A DNA stretch of 64,000 bases from an uncultured Rhodospirillaceae bacterium. Its GTDB lineage: Bacteria; Pseudomonadota; Alphaproteobacteria; Rhodospirillales; Rhodospirillaceae. The stretch covers positions 1-64,000 of the forward strand of contig CALSLN010000014.1 in the NCBI GenBank assembly GCA_943787205.1, read 5' to 3'. Positions 1 through 11,277 of the stretch are shown in pieces. Position numbers and translations under genes: made by a program. The notes under the pieces were generated by a model. The model was not told where the DNA came from, did no database searches, and saw only the letters and a program-made list of their open reading frames with translations. Each line of letters starts with the position of its first letter. The first letter of the stretch is position 1.

Positions 1-1716
1 GAACAGGGAAGACAAATAAGCCGGATGAGGTTTTCGAGAAGGGGCAACTGTATTTGCCAAGTGTTTCCTTTGGCGCTGAAGCTCGTATACTTTATGGATG
101 CAAGCGAACGTTAGATCGTGATCTGGAGAAGTTTGTGCCCATCAAATTCAATGCCATTGGTTCGTTTCTTTTCGCGACTCTATTTGTTGGATCTGTGTTA
201 GCGCAAGACCAGCGAGATATCCCTTTCATCGCTGAAGATATCCATTTGGGCGTCGCTTCCTGTGCTGGGTCGAGTTGTCATGGAGCATTGGAACCCTGGA
301 CCAATTCGGACAGTCCTGCAGAATGAATACATCATATGGGAAGAAGAAGACCCCCATTCCGGCGCATACAAAACGCTGCTTACGAATGAGTCACAGCGCA
401 TTGCTAAGAACCCTCGGTTTGGATCGAGCAGAGGATGAGGATCTTTGTCTAGATTGTCATGCAGACAACGTGCCAGTGGAGCGCCGGGCGAAAGGGTTTC
501 AGATCTCGGATGGAGTTGGCTGTGAAGCCTGTCACGGTGGTGCGGTAAACTGGCTTGGGCGACACATTTCCGGTGAAGCGGACCACGCGGCCAACCTCGC
601 TAGTGGCCTTGTACCCAAGTGAGGATCCCGTCGCCCGTGCAGAGCTATGCCTATCTTGCCATTTCGGTACCAAGGATCGCTTCGTTACACATCGAATTAT
701 GGGCGCTGGTCACCCGCGGCTGGCCTTCGAGTTGGATACCTACACCTGGACACAGCCGGGGTCATGTTGCGGTCGACGCTGATTATAAATCCCGGAAAGG
801 AAATATATCGAGTGTTCAGGTCTGGGGCGGTCGGCCAGGCGGTTGCTGTCGACTCCCTTCTAGAAGCTATGCTCGACCCCAATCGCAACAGGGATGGCAT
901 TTTTCCGGAGCTTGTGTTTTTCGATTGTCATGCGTGTCACCATCCTATGTCCAATGTCAGATGGGCGCCTCGAGATAGTCACGAAATCGGTCCCAGGCAT
1001 TCCTCGTATATACGACGCCAACCCTCATAATGATGCAAATACTGTTGCAGCGTATTGACCCGAATATGGCCGATGGTGTGTCGCGGTAAAATCGAAGGCC
1101 CTCCATCAAGCCTCTCTCCAGGGCTATGACGCGGTTATCAACGCTGCACGCGCCTCTAAAAAGACGCAACAGAAGGCGTAATTGATCAACTAGCGTCGTA
1201 CGATTTTACGGCTGCCGACACAAAAGCGTTGATGGCTGGTTTACTGAAAGAAGGTTTGTCAGGCGAGTACGTTGACTATGCTGCCGCTGAACAGGCCACC
1301 ATGGCAGCGTCGGCGATGCTGCAAACGATGGTCGATGACGGCATGATTTCTCGCGAACAGTACGTGGAGCTTTTCGGGCTGTTTCTCAATGATTGTTATT
1401 CAGCCATCGAGAAAGATGAGGAGTATAACCCCGCGCCAATTCCTAGCGGCTCTGCAGAAACTCCAAAGCGCTGTCCCGTCCCCTCTAGTTCTCGCGAAGA
1501 AGATGTCTTTGTAGAGCGTTAAAGGTCCCGGTTAGGGAGCTTGCTCCTGGGGCAGTGGTGGCAAACCGAGGTCTGCTACTGCTTCCACAAAAGCGTCTAG
1601 GGTCGATCTCGTCAGTGACAAACCAAGGGCTTGCCGCTTTCATTCAGGTAGAGCTTTTGCTGTTCATCCTGCGTGAATGGCCTTGACCCGAGCCGGCCGA
1701 ACACGGCGATCTGATT
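1..1716. repeat. Left copy of a ~1.7-kb duplicated segment
   Basis: This stretch matches 15885-17574 almost base for base. It covers the pentahaem cytochrome gene and the last codons of the convergent decahaem gene. The left copy is about 26 bases longer because it carries many single-base insertions, nearly all lengthening a short homopolymer (for example GGG to GGGG, CC to CCC). Only two substitutions were noticed, near 1229 and 1429. Similarity stops at about 1716; here the decahaem gene continues, whereas the other copy runs into an insertion sequence. The repeat may extend left beyond the window. Confidence 0.9.
135..1488 (+). pseudogene. Pentahaem cytochrome c, frameshifted copy
   Basis: Duplicate of the intact gene at 16016-17353, starting at the equivalent GTG codon behind a GGAG ribosome-binding site. 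The same haem motifs can be found (a CX4CH, then CLDCH, CEACH, CLSCH and CHACH) but they fall in different frames because of a dozen or more one-base insertions. No frame is open for more than about 130 codons. Since almost every change is an extra base in a homopolymer and the protein sequence is otherwise unchanged, sequencing error at a contig edge is as likely as a real pseudogene. It converges on the decahaem gene that ends at 1532. Confidence 0.75.
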
Positions 1717-4700
1717 TCCTGACTCGTCAACCGCTCTATCACGGTCGAGACCTTTGGAGAGTGCTGTGGCGGGGTTCGTAGTCGGATACCATGCAATCAA
1801 CTCCGGCTTAGGGTCAGGGCTAAAAACCGTAGAAACCTGGTTGGCTTTCGGGGGATGTTAGCTGCACGACCTTAAGGCCGTCTTTGCCATCCGCGATATA
1901 CGCAAACAAAGAAGCATTGGTGGAGCCAACTACCACGTCACGCGCGTCAGTGATCCTACCGTCAGCGGTGAAAGACTCGTATATCTCTGGTGATTCTGGG
2001 TTCTCGACGTTGACTAGGATTAAGCCCTCACGTCCAGCCGCTACGTAGGCGAAGGTTCTTGCGACATAGATACGATGAGCTTCGGGCCATTGGAATTGAC
2101 GCGCTTTCTATAATGCGCGGTGTGGTCGGGTCGGTAACGTCAACGACATGAAAACCGGCCCGATCAGTGACGTAAAGGTAGCGGAATTGCAATGCTGTGG
2201 AGCGCGCTCCGTCGAAAGGAATCACGGTAATAAGTTTTGGTTCCAGGGGGGTATCAAGATTTACTATCGCAACGCCAAAATCCCCGCTGATGTAGGCGAT
2301 CGCACCAGCCAGCGTGATGTGCTTGGCGCCGGCAAGGACGCCTCCTGGATTCCATGTTAGTGCACGGTCGAGATGATTGGTTGCGCGGTTCGCCGTCTGC
2401 AAGGGTGTCGACATTAACCACGATTAAGCCTTCTGCGAAATCTGTGACAAAGGCGTAGGAATAGAGCGGATGAATAGGTTGCTCCTGATTAACTTCTATC
2501 ATGAGCTCGCGTTTGGCGGGGGTCCGCCATTCATGCGCGTCGGCGCGATGGGTTGGTTGGTCGGCAAAGCAACACAGGTTGCGCTCTTGCTGGCGACGTT
2601 CGTATCTTGCCCCAATGGGCTAAAGGGAGAAGAGATTATGCGCTGTGACACGCCTTTGTTGGCAATCGACGCGACGTCGAAGGCTTGAAAACCGCTAGAG
2701 CCTCCTGCCGTAAAGAGATACTCACCACGCAATTGAAGGCACCCGATTTCACCTCCGGTGTGGGTGTAGCTTTCGTAAAGTTTGCGGTCGCGATTTTGGT
2801 GCTCCTGATACCAATCAGGATAGGGCGTAGCGATGCAAATAACTACCGATGACGGCTTGGGGCTCATCCCATTCAGTGACGCGCACGGCTTCTATGCCGC
2901 CGTCGCCACCAACCCCAGGCATTGTATCCAACGAAGTTGACGAAGTTGGTTCCTTGCAGAAGTAATTGAGCCATGATCGCGTTGTTATCGTTGTCTTCAG
3001 ATAAATGGCAATCGGAGCATGTTTTGGTTTCGGTTTTGCGGACTGTGTGCGGAAAAGTGCGGGGCAAAGGGCCTGGCTTGAGTACCCGGCAGCAGAGATG
3101 GGTGGCTGTTGGATGTATATGCGTTCCCGGTTGATGTTGGTCGACGATAAGATGAGGGCGGATGTCGAGCGGATTGGGGCGATTGTGTTGCCCTTGGTTG
3201 TTTGATGTATGCCCAACTGGAACATTTGGTCGCGAACAAACCTGCGGGGTTATATGTTGCGAAATTGCGGGTTTCACCACCTTCGTAATGATGACGTTCA
3301 GTCTTCCAGTTCGCTTGGATTGGTAGATGACAACCGGCACAGGACGTCGTCCATGACAGGTGGGCAAGTATAACACTCCATTTCATCGGTATCGTGCGCG
3401 CGGTTTTCTTGAGAAACGCCTAAGCCCCCAGGCCATTGCTGCAGTATCATCGCTGACCAGTTTAGCGCGTGCTGCCTTCGGGTTGTAAGTGTCGTGATCA
3501 GGGTTAACCGAGTCTTTGACAAGGCTGAGGTTCCATTCCAGGTCCGGATCTAAAGAGGACCGTTTGGATGAGGTTTGCAGTCTCGAGCTTTTGTTTCAGG
3601 CAGGTCACATTCGGTTCCGCTCCACTCAAATCGTTTTTTTCCGTCCATGACGCGCATCAAACCCAGGTCAGATCCACCAGGACGCGCTGCGGGTCCTGAT
3701 GTTTTGCAGCGTCGGATATGCGTCTGCGTCTCCGTGGCAATCAACACATCGAATCTCGATAGCGTTTGCGACTTCGCCATGGATGAAACCGTTGCCATGT
3801 GCGTCCTGGGAAAAATGACAATCGACACAATGCATGCCCAGTTCAATATGGATGGATTTCATATGGACGGCTTTGGCCCACTTCTCAGGGTCGTCATGTG
3901 AAATCTGATCACCGACGTCGTCTAGAAGGTTGCCTTTGCGGTCTTTCTTGAATACGGCGCGGAAGTTCCAACCGTGGCCATGGTAATCGGCGAATTGCGT
4001 ATTGTTGAGTTTTGGGTTTCGGTCCCCACACCGTCCGAAGGAAATCGACGTCACCCCATTTACCGCGTATCGCTGCCTCTTCAGGGTTGCGCGCCAGTAT
4101 TTCAAGCATCTCAGCGCTATCGGGATATTGCTGTTCCTCCGGCCACATGGCTGGCGCATCCGCTTCGTAATCCCACATGGTGTAACCGAGCATGGAATTC
4201 ACAAAAACGTTGGGCTGGTGCATGTGGCAAACCATGCATTGACTGGTTGGAATGGCCCGGGTGAATGCATGCTGAATCGGATGGGCCGGGTTCGTCTTTT
4301 CGGTATGGTTGGATCAAGGCTTGCACTCTTGCCCATATGGCCGAACTTAGCGTAAGGGCCTGAATGGTCGGGTTCACGGTCATTGGCATAAACAACATGA
4401 CAGGATGCGCACCCTGACGATCGAAAGTCTCCCGGCTGATCATTGGTGCCTAGAAACCAGGTGAATGGGTCGTTGAGTCTGGTCTTATGAATATTGATGA
4501 CTGGGCACTGCGATGCGGAGCCCCGTGCCCGGGCCACGGTTGGATTGGCGAATGTCCGGTCTGCCCCGGCTCTTCCAACCTCTGTAAGCTGCCTACAAGT
4601 GTGCCGACGTTTGGCAAACCAATTTCAGGGAACTGATTTAAGATGTTGCGGCCACCGCGTTCGAATACCCTAAAGATGTCTCCGGGCGGGATGACTTCCC

Positions 4701-5392
4701 AAGCCGGTAGTGGGTAGAGTTGAGGCAACACACCACGTTCCTCAGTCATCCAGGGTTCGATCTCGCCGGGGCTCTTGATGGTCGCCGGGTCTCCGTCCTG
4801 CGTATACGCAGCGCCAAGGATATAATTTTTTGTACGGGAGAATACCGTTGTTGTAAGCGGCCCCACCCCACAGCATTGCCCCTGTCGCCATTAAGCTGCG
4901 TTCTGCGGCCTGGATGATGGGTAGATGACAAGAGCCGCAAGCTGTTCGTGCCACCCTATAGTCGGACGGGTTTACGAAGCGGACGTATTCTGGGCTCTCT
5001 TTGTTTAGCAGAGTGTAGGAGCGTTCTGGATTGGCGCTGTGCGGGTAGTGCCAGCTTTCTGGATACAGCGGTTGGACGTGCGCCTTGTCCTGTGCGGCGC
5101 GATAGGCGGGTACGCCTGTCATAGCGTTGGCCGGAGCGCGGACGCTTGGGTCGCCGCCATGACAATCGGCGCAGCCGAGTACGACGGACTCACTAATATG
5201 CATGGTTTTTTGATCAGAGTCCGTGTGACAGGTCACGCACCCGTTGCTCATTGTATCGGCTTGACCCCATGTCTGGAATTGTGGTGCAGGCGGATAGTAT
5301 GGGTAGGTTACTGCTCGTGGCACTTCCCCATCGCCCGCAGCATAGGCAAATCCGGCCACAAAAATGAGAATTGCTGTAAGCAAAAACCGCAT
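1532..5392 (-). CDS. Decahaem c-type cytochrome with C-terminal LVIVD beta-propeller (frameshifted)
   Basis: Reading the minus strand and joining frames gives one protein of about 1280 residues. It begins with a signal peptide ([18 protein letters not shown]). The first ~800 residues carry ten CXXCH sites, in order CVTCH, CADCH, CGSCH, CASCH, CMVCH, CVDCH, CVDCH, CYTCH, CAGCH and CSDCH. The remaining third has repeated strands such as [34 protein letters not shown] and [17 protein letters not shown], the signature of LVIVD-type propeller repeats. At least eight one-base shifts interrupt it. The eighth haem site is restored by removing one C near 3360. It is last in the redox operon, directly downstream of an outer-membrane barrel, so a periplasmic or surface electron-transfer role is inferred. 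Joining all frames into one gene is itself an inference; two adjacent genes are possible. Confidence 0.7.
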
Positions 5393-5400
5393 ATCCGTCC

Positions 5401-7215
5401 TCAGTAAGTCAGTATTAGGTTGAACAGAACGGAATAGAACTTGTCGCCGCTACGATCTGTTGCAAATAGTTCTTTAAAAGCGCCGCCACCGGACAACATG
5501 GCGCCCGATGCGCGCAGTACGATGTTTTTGCGTGAAATTGGGGTCGGTATAGCAGAGATATCGATGTGTCCCAGCCAATGGACTTAGAGGTCAGGGGTTG
5601 ATTGCGTGCGACTTCTAGGACCGGTTTTTTGCGCAAAGCTGACATGATTGATGTTTGCGAACACACGCAATTCCGGCAAGACGTCGAAATCCGCACCGAC
5701 ACCGTACAATACAGTTCCTGGATTGAGAAAATTAGACTGCCCTTGTTCCTTTGACGATCGCAGAGAGTTGAGCAATCCGTTCCGTCCTGACAGGGACAAC
5801 GCCGCCGCCGCCGATTAAAGGTACGGGTTGGCGGATCCAGTAGCTGGTATCGGCTCCTGCGAATTGAGGGTTCTCAAATATGGCGTCGAAGCCTTGAGCT
5901 TTGTCGTCGAACGGGTCTTTGTCACCAGAGGCGTAAAGGCCCTGAGCCCTGAGGCGAATCCAGTCAAAATCGATGGATGGTTCGACCGCAACAAACCAGG
6001 CTCTAACATTCGCTTCTTCTTCTTCAAAGAAAGAGGTGAAGGGGTTAGCAGAAATACGGCCCGTCGCAAGATAGGCTGCATGTGTAAGATTGAATCGGCC
6101 AAAGTGGCCATCACCGTTGAAGCCGAGGTAGGTGACGTCGTAATCGAAGCCGCGCTCTGTCCCCAAGGATGCAGGACGTTCTAGGAAGCCGTTCTTGTTA
6201 AAGAATAAATCGTCATCACCTTCCCGGTTACGGTTGTGGGCGACGATGCCTTGAATCGTGTAGCCGACAACTGGCCAATCTTGACGATACAAATTTGCAA
6301 AGAAGACATCGTCGTCGCGGATACGTTTCCCGATGTCATTAAGGCCAGAATTGGTGTCTTTTTCGAGGCGCCTAAACCAACCGGCGTTGTACTGCCACAG
6401 GTTATTGTTACGCGTGCCAAAAAAGCGAATACCCAACTGCTGGTCCTGGAATAGAAAACCGCGAAAATCGAGCGTCACGGGTTGAATGCCGACGCGGATG
6501 GAATCAAAATCAAACCGGTCAGAAACATTGCGGATGTGATAATCGACGAAGGCTTCCTGTAACGCGACGTGACCATCCTTGCGGGTGTCGCCTTGCGCTG
6601 GATCGATCAGCAGTGCCCGGTTTTCATTAGCCCAAACGGAATTATAGTTGAAGACTGGGGTAACGCGAATTTCCCAGTCGGGCGGTTTGAATGCGGTGTC
6701 GCCTTTGATAAAGGAAACAGACGTAATCAGGTTCTGATTGAAGATCGTTTGATTAACTTGGCCAAACAAATCTATTGACCCGGGGCGGGCACCGCCCTGT
6801 GGCCCAACGGGCGTTGGAATGCCTCTCGGTTCGAATACAGTGTCAGAGATTACGGCAAGATTGACGAACCAATCATCGAATAGAGGCCGGTCGGCTTTCA
6901 GGGTGTTTTGATTGTACGGGTCCCACCAGCGTTCATTGACACCGATTGCTTCGACCAATCGCCAGCGATCTGGGATGGGCAAGATCTCGCGCGGTAAGCT
7001 ACGTGCTGGTGGAGCAAACCGCATTTGGATCAATGTCTGGGAGTGGCCTTTTCTTCTCTTGGCCCGGACGCCGCCGGTCTTGGGCCAGTTCTTCATTTTT
7101 CTCGTCCGTAGGTATTGCTACTTCCGGACTCACCGCTACCGTTTGGGCCTCTACGACGCTTCCGCCTAGGAAAAGCCAAAAGACCAAAAATACTTGTGTA
7201 TGGCGTTAGGTTCAT
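5401..7215 (-). CDS. Outer-membrane beta-barrel protein (frameshifted)
   Basis: The central 454 codons (5732-7096) are open and rich in alternating aromatic and polar strands, with an RFDFDSIRVGIQPV stretch typical of a porin-like barrel. Joining frames adds an N-terminal signal peptide (start near 7215, mature end near VVEAQ) and a C-terminal part ending FNLILTY. A terminal aromatic residue is the usual BAM assembly signal of outer-membrane barrels. The whole is about 600 residues. It lies between a decahaem cytochrome and a GlcG/HbpS-like protein in the same orientation, so it could be the sleeve of a porin-cytochrome conduit. I cannot assign it to the MtrB/PioB family by sequence; a general porin or DUF1302-like barrel is the alternative. 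Confidence 0.65.
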
Positions 7216-7269
7216 TTGCCAGAGCATACGGCCTGCTCTCTTGAATCGAGGAAAGGCGAGTACGGGCAA

Positions 7270-9089
7270 TTAACGAAGCGTAGGTTTCACGCCGCCCGCG
7301 ACCAATGTATCCGCACGTAGTTCTATCGGCGCGTTGCCGATACCGTTTCCAATCACCTCTCCAGCATTGTGCAAGCCTAGGAAGGAAATCATATCATCCT
7401 GATCAACACCGTCGCCGGACACGCCAATACCGCCGACTAGAGTGTCTCCGCGATAAATCGGCACGCTGCCGGGAAAAATCTGTAGGCCGTTGGCTAAAAC
7501 GCGTCGGCATTGGGCCTGGAGCAGAGGTGGACTGTGGTAGCGCCGTGCACCCTTGCGGTGGCGGTGGGCTGCCGTCAAACCGGGCAACGATATCTGGGAG
7601 TACCAAGTCAAGTTGTAGGCCGGTATTAAACGGACTCCATATGTCAAAGGGTACGGAGAACGGTCCGTTAGGATTGCCGTTGATCCCATCGGGGTAGAAT
7701 GGACGGGACAAGTTGCCGCCGGAGCGATCAGCAAAACGCGGTGCCATCGGCAAGGGCGGTGGGCCCCACAAAAGACTGCACTGCTTCGACATACGTGCTG
7801 AGCGGAGGGATTGTCAGGATTCCAGGCAGCAGATCTACAGAGGCCACTTGAGAAAGCTCGGCAGCAGTTGTCGGTCGTGACGCAAAGGTCGCAGTCCGAG
7901 CTTTTTGTAAGGATACATCGGTACCAAAGATCGGCGCGTCGGGCGTGCGGGCAATAGCCAGAATATTCGCTTCCGTATCGACAATAGATACCGATACCTG
8001 AGCATGACTTCCAAACGGCCGACGAATTTGAGCTCTGGCGCGAAAGGCGATGGTGAGCGCTTGGGTCAAGATCGTACGGACTTCCTCGGCAGTCATGCCT
8101 CCTGATGAAGGTGATGGTGCAAGACTGCTTCGCGGAGCGTATCGATTATTTCCAGCCCCATCGCTAAGGACAAAAACGCCATCGGTCCCAGAAACATCGA
8201 TATCGTCACTTAACGTGATCCCTGATGCCGCAGAGCCATATGCTAGCCCCGCTCTTCGCCCCGCCGGCGCGTAACCAGGTACTGGAATATAGTTGGCGTT
8301 ATCTAGGGTTGCACTAGCGCCCCTGGCTCTGAGGAATCGCTCATTAACGTCGGCGTAGCGGAGTAATTTTCCTTCAACGGCAATGCGATGGCTCTTGATG
8401 TTTTCCGGCGGTTCGAAGTCTTGTTGTGCCGCCACGGCAATCATTTCGTCAAGGTCGCGGTCAAAATCTGCGACCGACAAATCCAGACCGTAAACGCCGT
8501 CGGCCAGCACGCCAACACCGCCTACAACCTGTCCATTTTTGTAAAGAGGAAGGCCGCCTGGATCGGCCGATATACCGAGCGGTGAGCGTCGTGGTCCGAC
8601 CCCAAGCTCTTCACCAAACCGCATCATGTCGGAGCAAGGCAATTGGCTGAACTGAACACCAAACAATGGTCCCCCAGGTTGACCATGTTCGCCTGGATTG
8701 AAGTTCTCTTGGACGATCTGACTAGCTGTCCGGGACGTGAAGGCATTGCCGGAAGACGACAAATAGGCACCAGTGATCGCTTTGGAAATCGTCGCAAGCG
8801 ACGTGATCGGTAATGTTAAGCCTTCAAGCCCATTGCCCGTGGGGATGCCGCGACCTGAGGAGATTGTAACGTCGGGTAAGGCGCTAGGGTTCATCGCATA
8901 AACGCCAAGCACGTTGCCCATTCTATCAACCACTGCAATAACAGCGTCATCGGCAACATGAGCCGTCGCCTCTGCGACCGCTTGCGATACGATCTGGTCA
9001 ACGTCAGCTAAGGTCAAGGACTCGCTGTAAGCAAGATTTGACCACATCAGGCTGGCAACAGAGCTCACTTTAATGAATTGGCGGATCAT
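7270..9089 (-). CDS. Secreted GlcG/HbpS-like (DUF336) double-domain protein (frameshifted)
   Basis: The intact part (7728-9089, 453 codons) starts with a signal peptide (…SLMWSNLAYSESLT). It contains AVVDRMGNVLGVY, then GLPLYKNGQVVGGVGVLADGV, a hallmark of the GlcG/HbpS haem-degrading or haem-binding fold. A second unit follows (SVSIVDTEANILAIARTPDA) and ends, after one or two frameshifts, with PIYRGDTLVGGIGVSGDGVD. The full product is about 600 residues, two copies of a domain that is usually a ~140-residue protein. The start overlaps the end of the upstream small gene (ATGA). Members bind haem or act as sensors and chaperones; a role beside the cytochromes, such as haem handling, is inferred. 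Confidence 0.7.
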
Positions 9090-9509
9090 TGGTCGATCAC
9101 CAAATAGCCAGACTTAAGGCTTCCGTCCTCTATTGAGTAAGCCACTGTGAATATGACCGGCAAATAATCCAAAGATACGATTTCGTCGAGAATTTCAAAG
9201 GTCAGCGTCCCGTCAAGATTGGGCGCAAATTCTGTATCGACTAGGTCGGTTTCTTTTTCACTCCAGCTCTCCCAGTCCCCGTTAGGTATAAGGCTGTATG
9301 GCGTGTTGTTTTGAAATCGCGCCATGACGTAGGTGGCGACAGGATCGTCTCCCGCAAGGTCTACCGTGATGTGAACCGGTGAGTTGATATCAGATGTGTT
9401 TAGGCGGCCCAGAAATGTGCCAGCATTCGACAGAATTAGCATGTCCGCACAGGCGGCTTGAGGTCCACATCAGAGAACCCAAGGTAAATATGAATAGGCG
9501 GCCGATCAT
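9086..9509 (-). CDS. Small secreted protein of unknown function (frameshifted signal peptide)
   Basis: An open stretch encodes 118 residues (MLILSNAGTFLGRLNTSD… to …SGYLVIDQ) with predicted beta-rich character and acidic composition. The upstream bases encode MIGRLFIFTLGSLMW, which becomes a signal peptide with a plausible Ala-X-Ala type cleavage region if one base near 9460 is removed. I do not recognise a family. It overlaps the GlcG/HbpS-like gene by four bases and follows the FHA-decahaem gene by about 20 bases, so it belongs to the same transcription unit. A periplasmic accessory protein of the cytochrome system is a guess from context. Confidence 0.55.
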
Positions 9510-9530
9510 GGAGCTAATTTCGCGATATGG

Positions 9531-11271
9531 CTAAATGCATCGGGGACTAATCACAGAAAAACCTCTTTTGGACTCTAAGGCCGTACTTTCCGTGGGCCGC
9601 AGGGGACTCATTCCATGGGTGTGAAAGTCGTGGCACGTGACGCAAGTCGATGGAACGCGGTTGGAGACCGTTTCACCGCCATGGCAACTCTGACATGTAT
9701 CAATAGCAGGCATCAGAACTTCAGAGGAGTCCGCAGACGTTTCAGCGCTATGACAGGTTCTGCAACTCACACCGCCATGACTGCCATGGTCGAAATGCGC
9801 CTTCGGGAACCACTTGTTCTGTAATGTAAACGGGCTTAACAGCCCATATTCCAGTGGTTGGATTGTCAACGATATCGTGGCATTCGTTGCACTGACCTTT
9901 GCCGAAACCGACCGTTGAGGATGTTTTCTGACTTTTCGTCGGCCCAGTTCCGCGCTGCGGCTCGGTCAGCCTCTTTTATTGGAGTGCCGGGCCGACGCCT
10001 AATGACTTCGGGTGCGTTTGGCTCTTCATATCCACCACGGAGCGCCGCAGCGTTGTAGATATCTGATATCTGCATGAACAGCTGTTTAGGCTCACCATGA
10101 ATCATTTCCCTACCGGGCAACTGCACGTCAAAGTTCAACGTGTGACATTGGTGGCAGTGACGTTCAAAGGTGACAGGCAACATCGCAATGTTTCCTTCGT
10201 CGGGCACATGCGCAGGACCGGCAGCCAAGCTCGATGATGCCTTGTGTTGGATGCTGTACGCCCGACTTCCTGAGGTGGTCCGAATGCGGAAACGTTAAGC
10301 CCGAATTCTCTTTTGGTGGAATCGGATCGCTGATTGTTTTTTCGCGCGACATGGTGTGAAGCGACGCATCCGTGATGATGGTGGGGATGAATTCTGGATG
10401 CTCGGTGCCAAAATCCCGCACGCTTCTTAAGGTGGTAGCCGGTTCGTGGTCTATTAGATTTGCATGGCAGTCTGTGCAGAATTCCTGGTCGTTACGGGCA
10501 ACCGTCCGGTCGCCTTGATGCTCTTTGTGGCAGCTCTGACATTTCTGGTCGCCGAACGACGCCGAGGGAAAGCGAATCGAATCTGTGTGGTTTTCGATGG
10601 CCTGGTGGCAGGCAACACAAGCGTTGTCTTGAACAGGAACAAAAGGTCGTTCGTGACAGACTTCGCAGCCCTCACCAAAAAACTTGTGGGGCTGCTGATA
10701 TTCCGCCACTCGTCCAGACTGCAGTTGGTGTCATAGGGGCTTCGAACGTTTCTGCGTTCTGAACATCAACAATAGAATCAGGTATGATCCAAGACACAAC
10801 CATGGGCCAAATCAGCACCGTGGTTAGGACAGTTGCAAATGCAATCCAGGACCACTTCCTTTTGGAAAGTCCGACAGACGTCACGTTGATCTTTGCTCTA
10901 TTCTTGAGGTTTTCCAGCTCGTCCCCTAAAGGGCTTATGAGCTCAATCGATACCGTTATGTCGCTGTCGTCTTTGTTTGGCTCGATAATGACTTGAAACG
11001 GACCAATATGGAGGACGTCGAGTTCTGATACTTTAGCTGTATCGGCTAAGTTGCCGTTGACCGACATAGAGCCGCCATTTAGTGCTTCGACATAAGCTTC
11101 GCCTGATCTGACTGTTACGCGCGCATGTTCTAGTAGAACGCGCGGATCCATCAGTTGGATTTCACTCGCCGTGCTGCGGCCTATGAGAAGAGAGTCACAC
11201 TCGAGCCATTCATCGCGAACGGCTACGTCTCCGCGGCTCTTTCTCGTGCCATATCTGATTAGTACCTTCAT
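9531..11271 (-). CDS. FHA domain - transmembrane helix - decahaem cytochrome c fusion (frameshifted)
   Basis: The N-terminal 199 codons encode an FHA domain (ECDSLLIGRSTASEIQLMD, then LLEHARVTV and GGSMSVNGNLAD) followed by one transmembrane helix around residues 137-160 (WSWIAFATVLTTVLIWPMVV). After a one-base shift near 10700 the reading continues into a cytochrome with ten CXXCH sites: CEVCH, CVACH, CQSCH, CTDCH, CRSCH, CHQCH, CNECH, CRTCH, CQSCH and CVTCH. The fifth and seventh come from joining frames. The expected topology puts FHA in the cytosol and the haems in the periplasm. The cytochrome part has no signal peptide of its own, which favours a fusion over two genes, although a separate GTG start near 10709 exists. 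FHA domains bind phosphothreonine, so phosphorylation control of an electron carrier is inferred. Confidence 0.7.
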
Positions 11272-11277
11272 CGACTG

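Noticed and set aside
2470-2688. Plus-strand frames inside the decahaem gene and similar opposite-strand readings
   Set aside because: They overlap strongly supported minus-strand coding with haem or propeller motifs and have no ribosome-binding site or domain.
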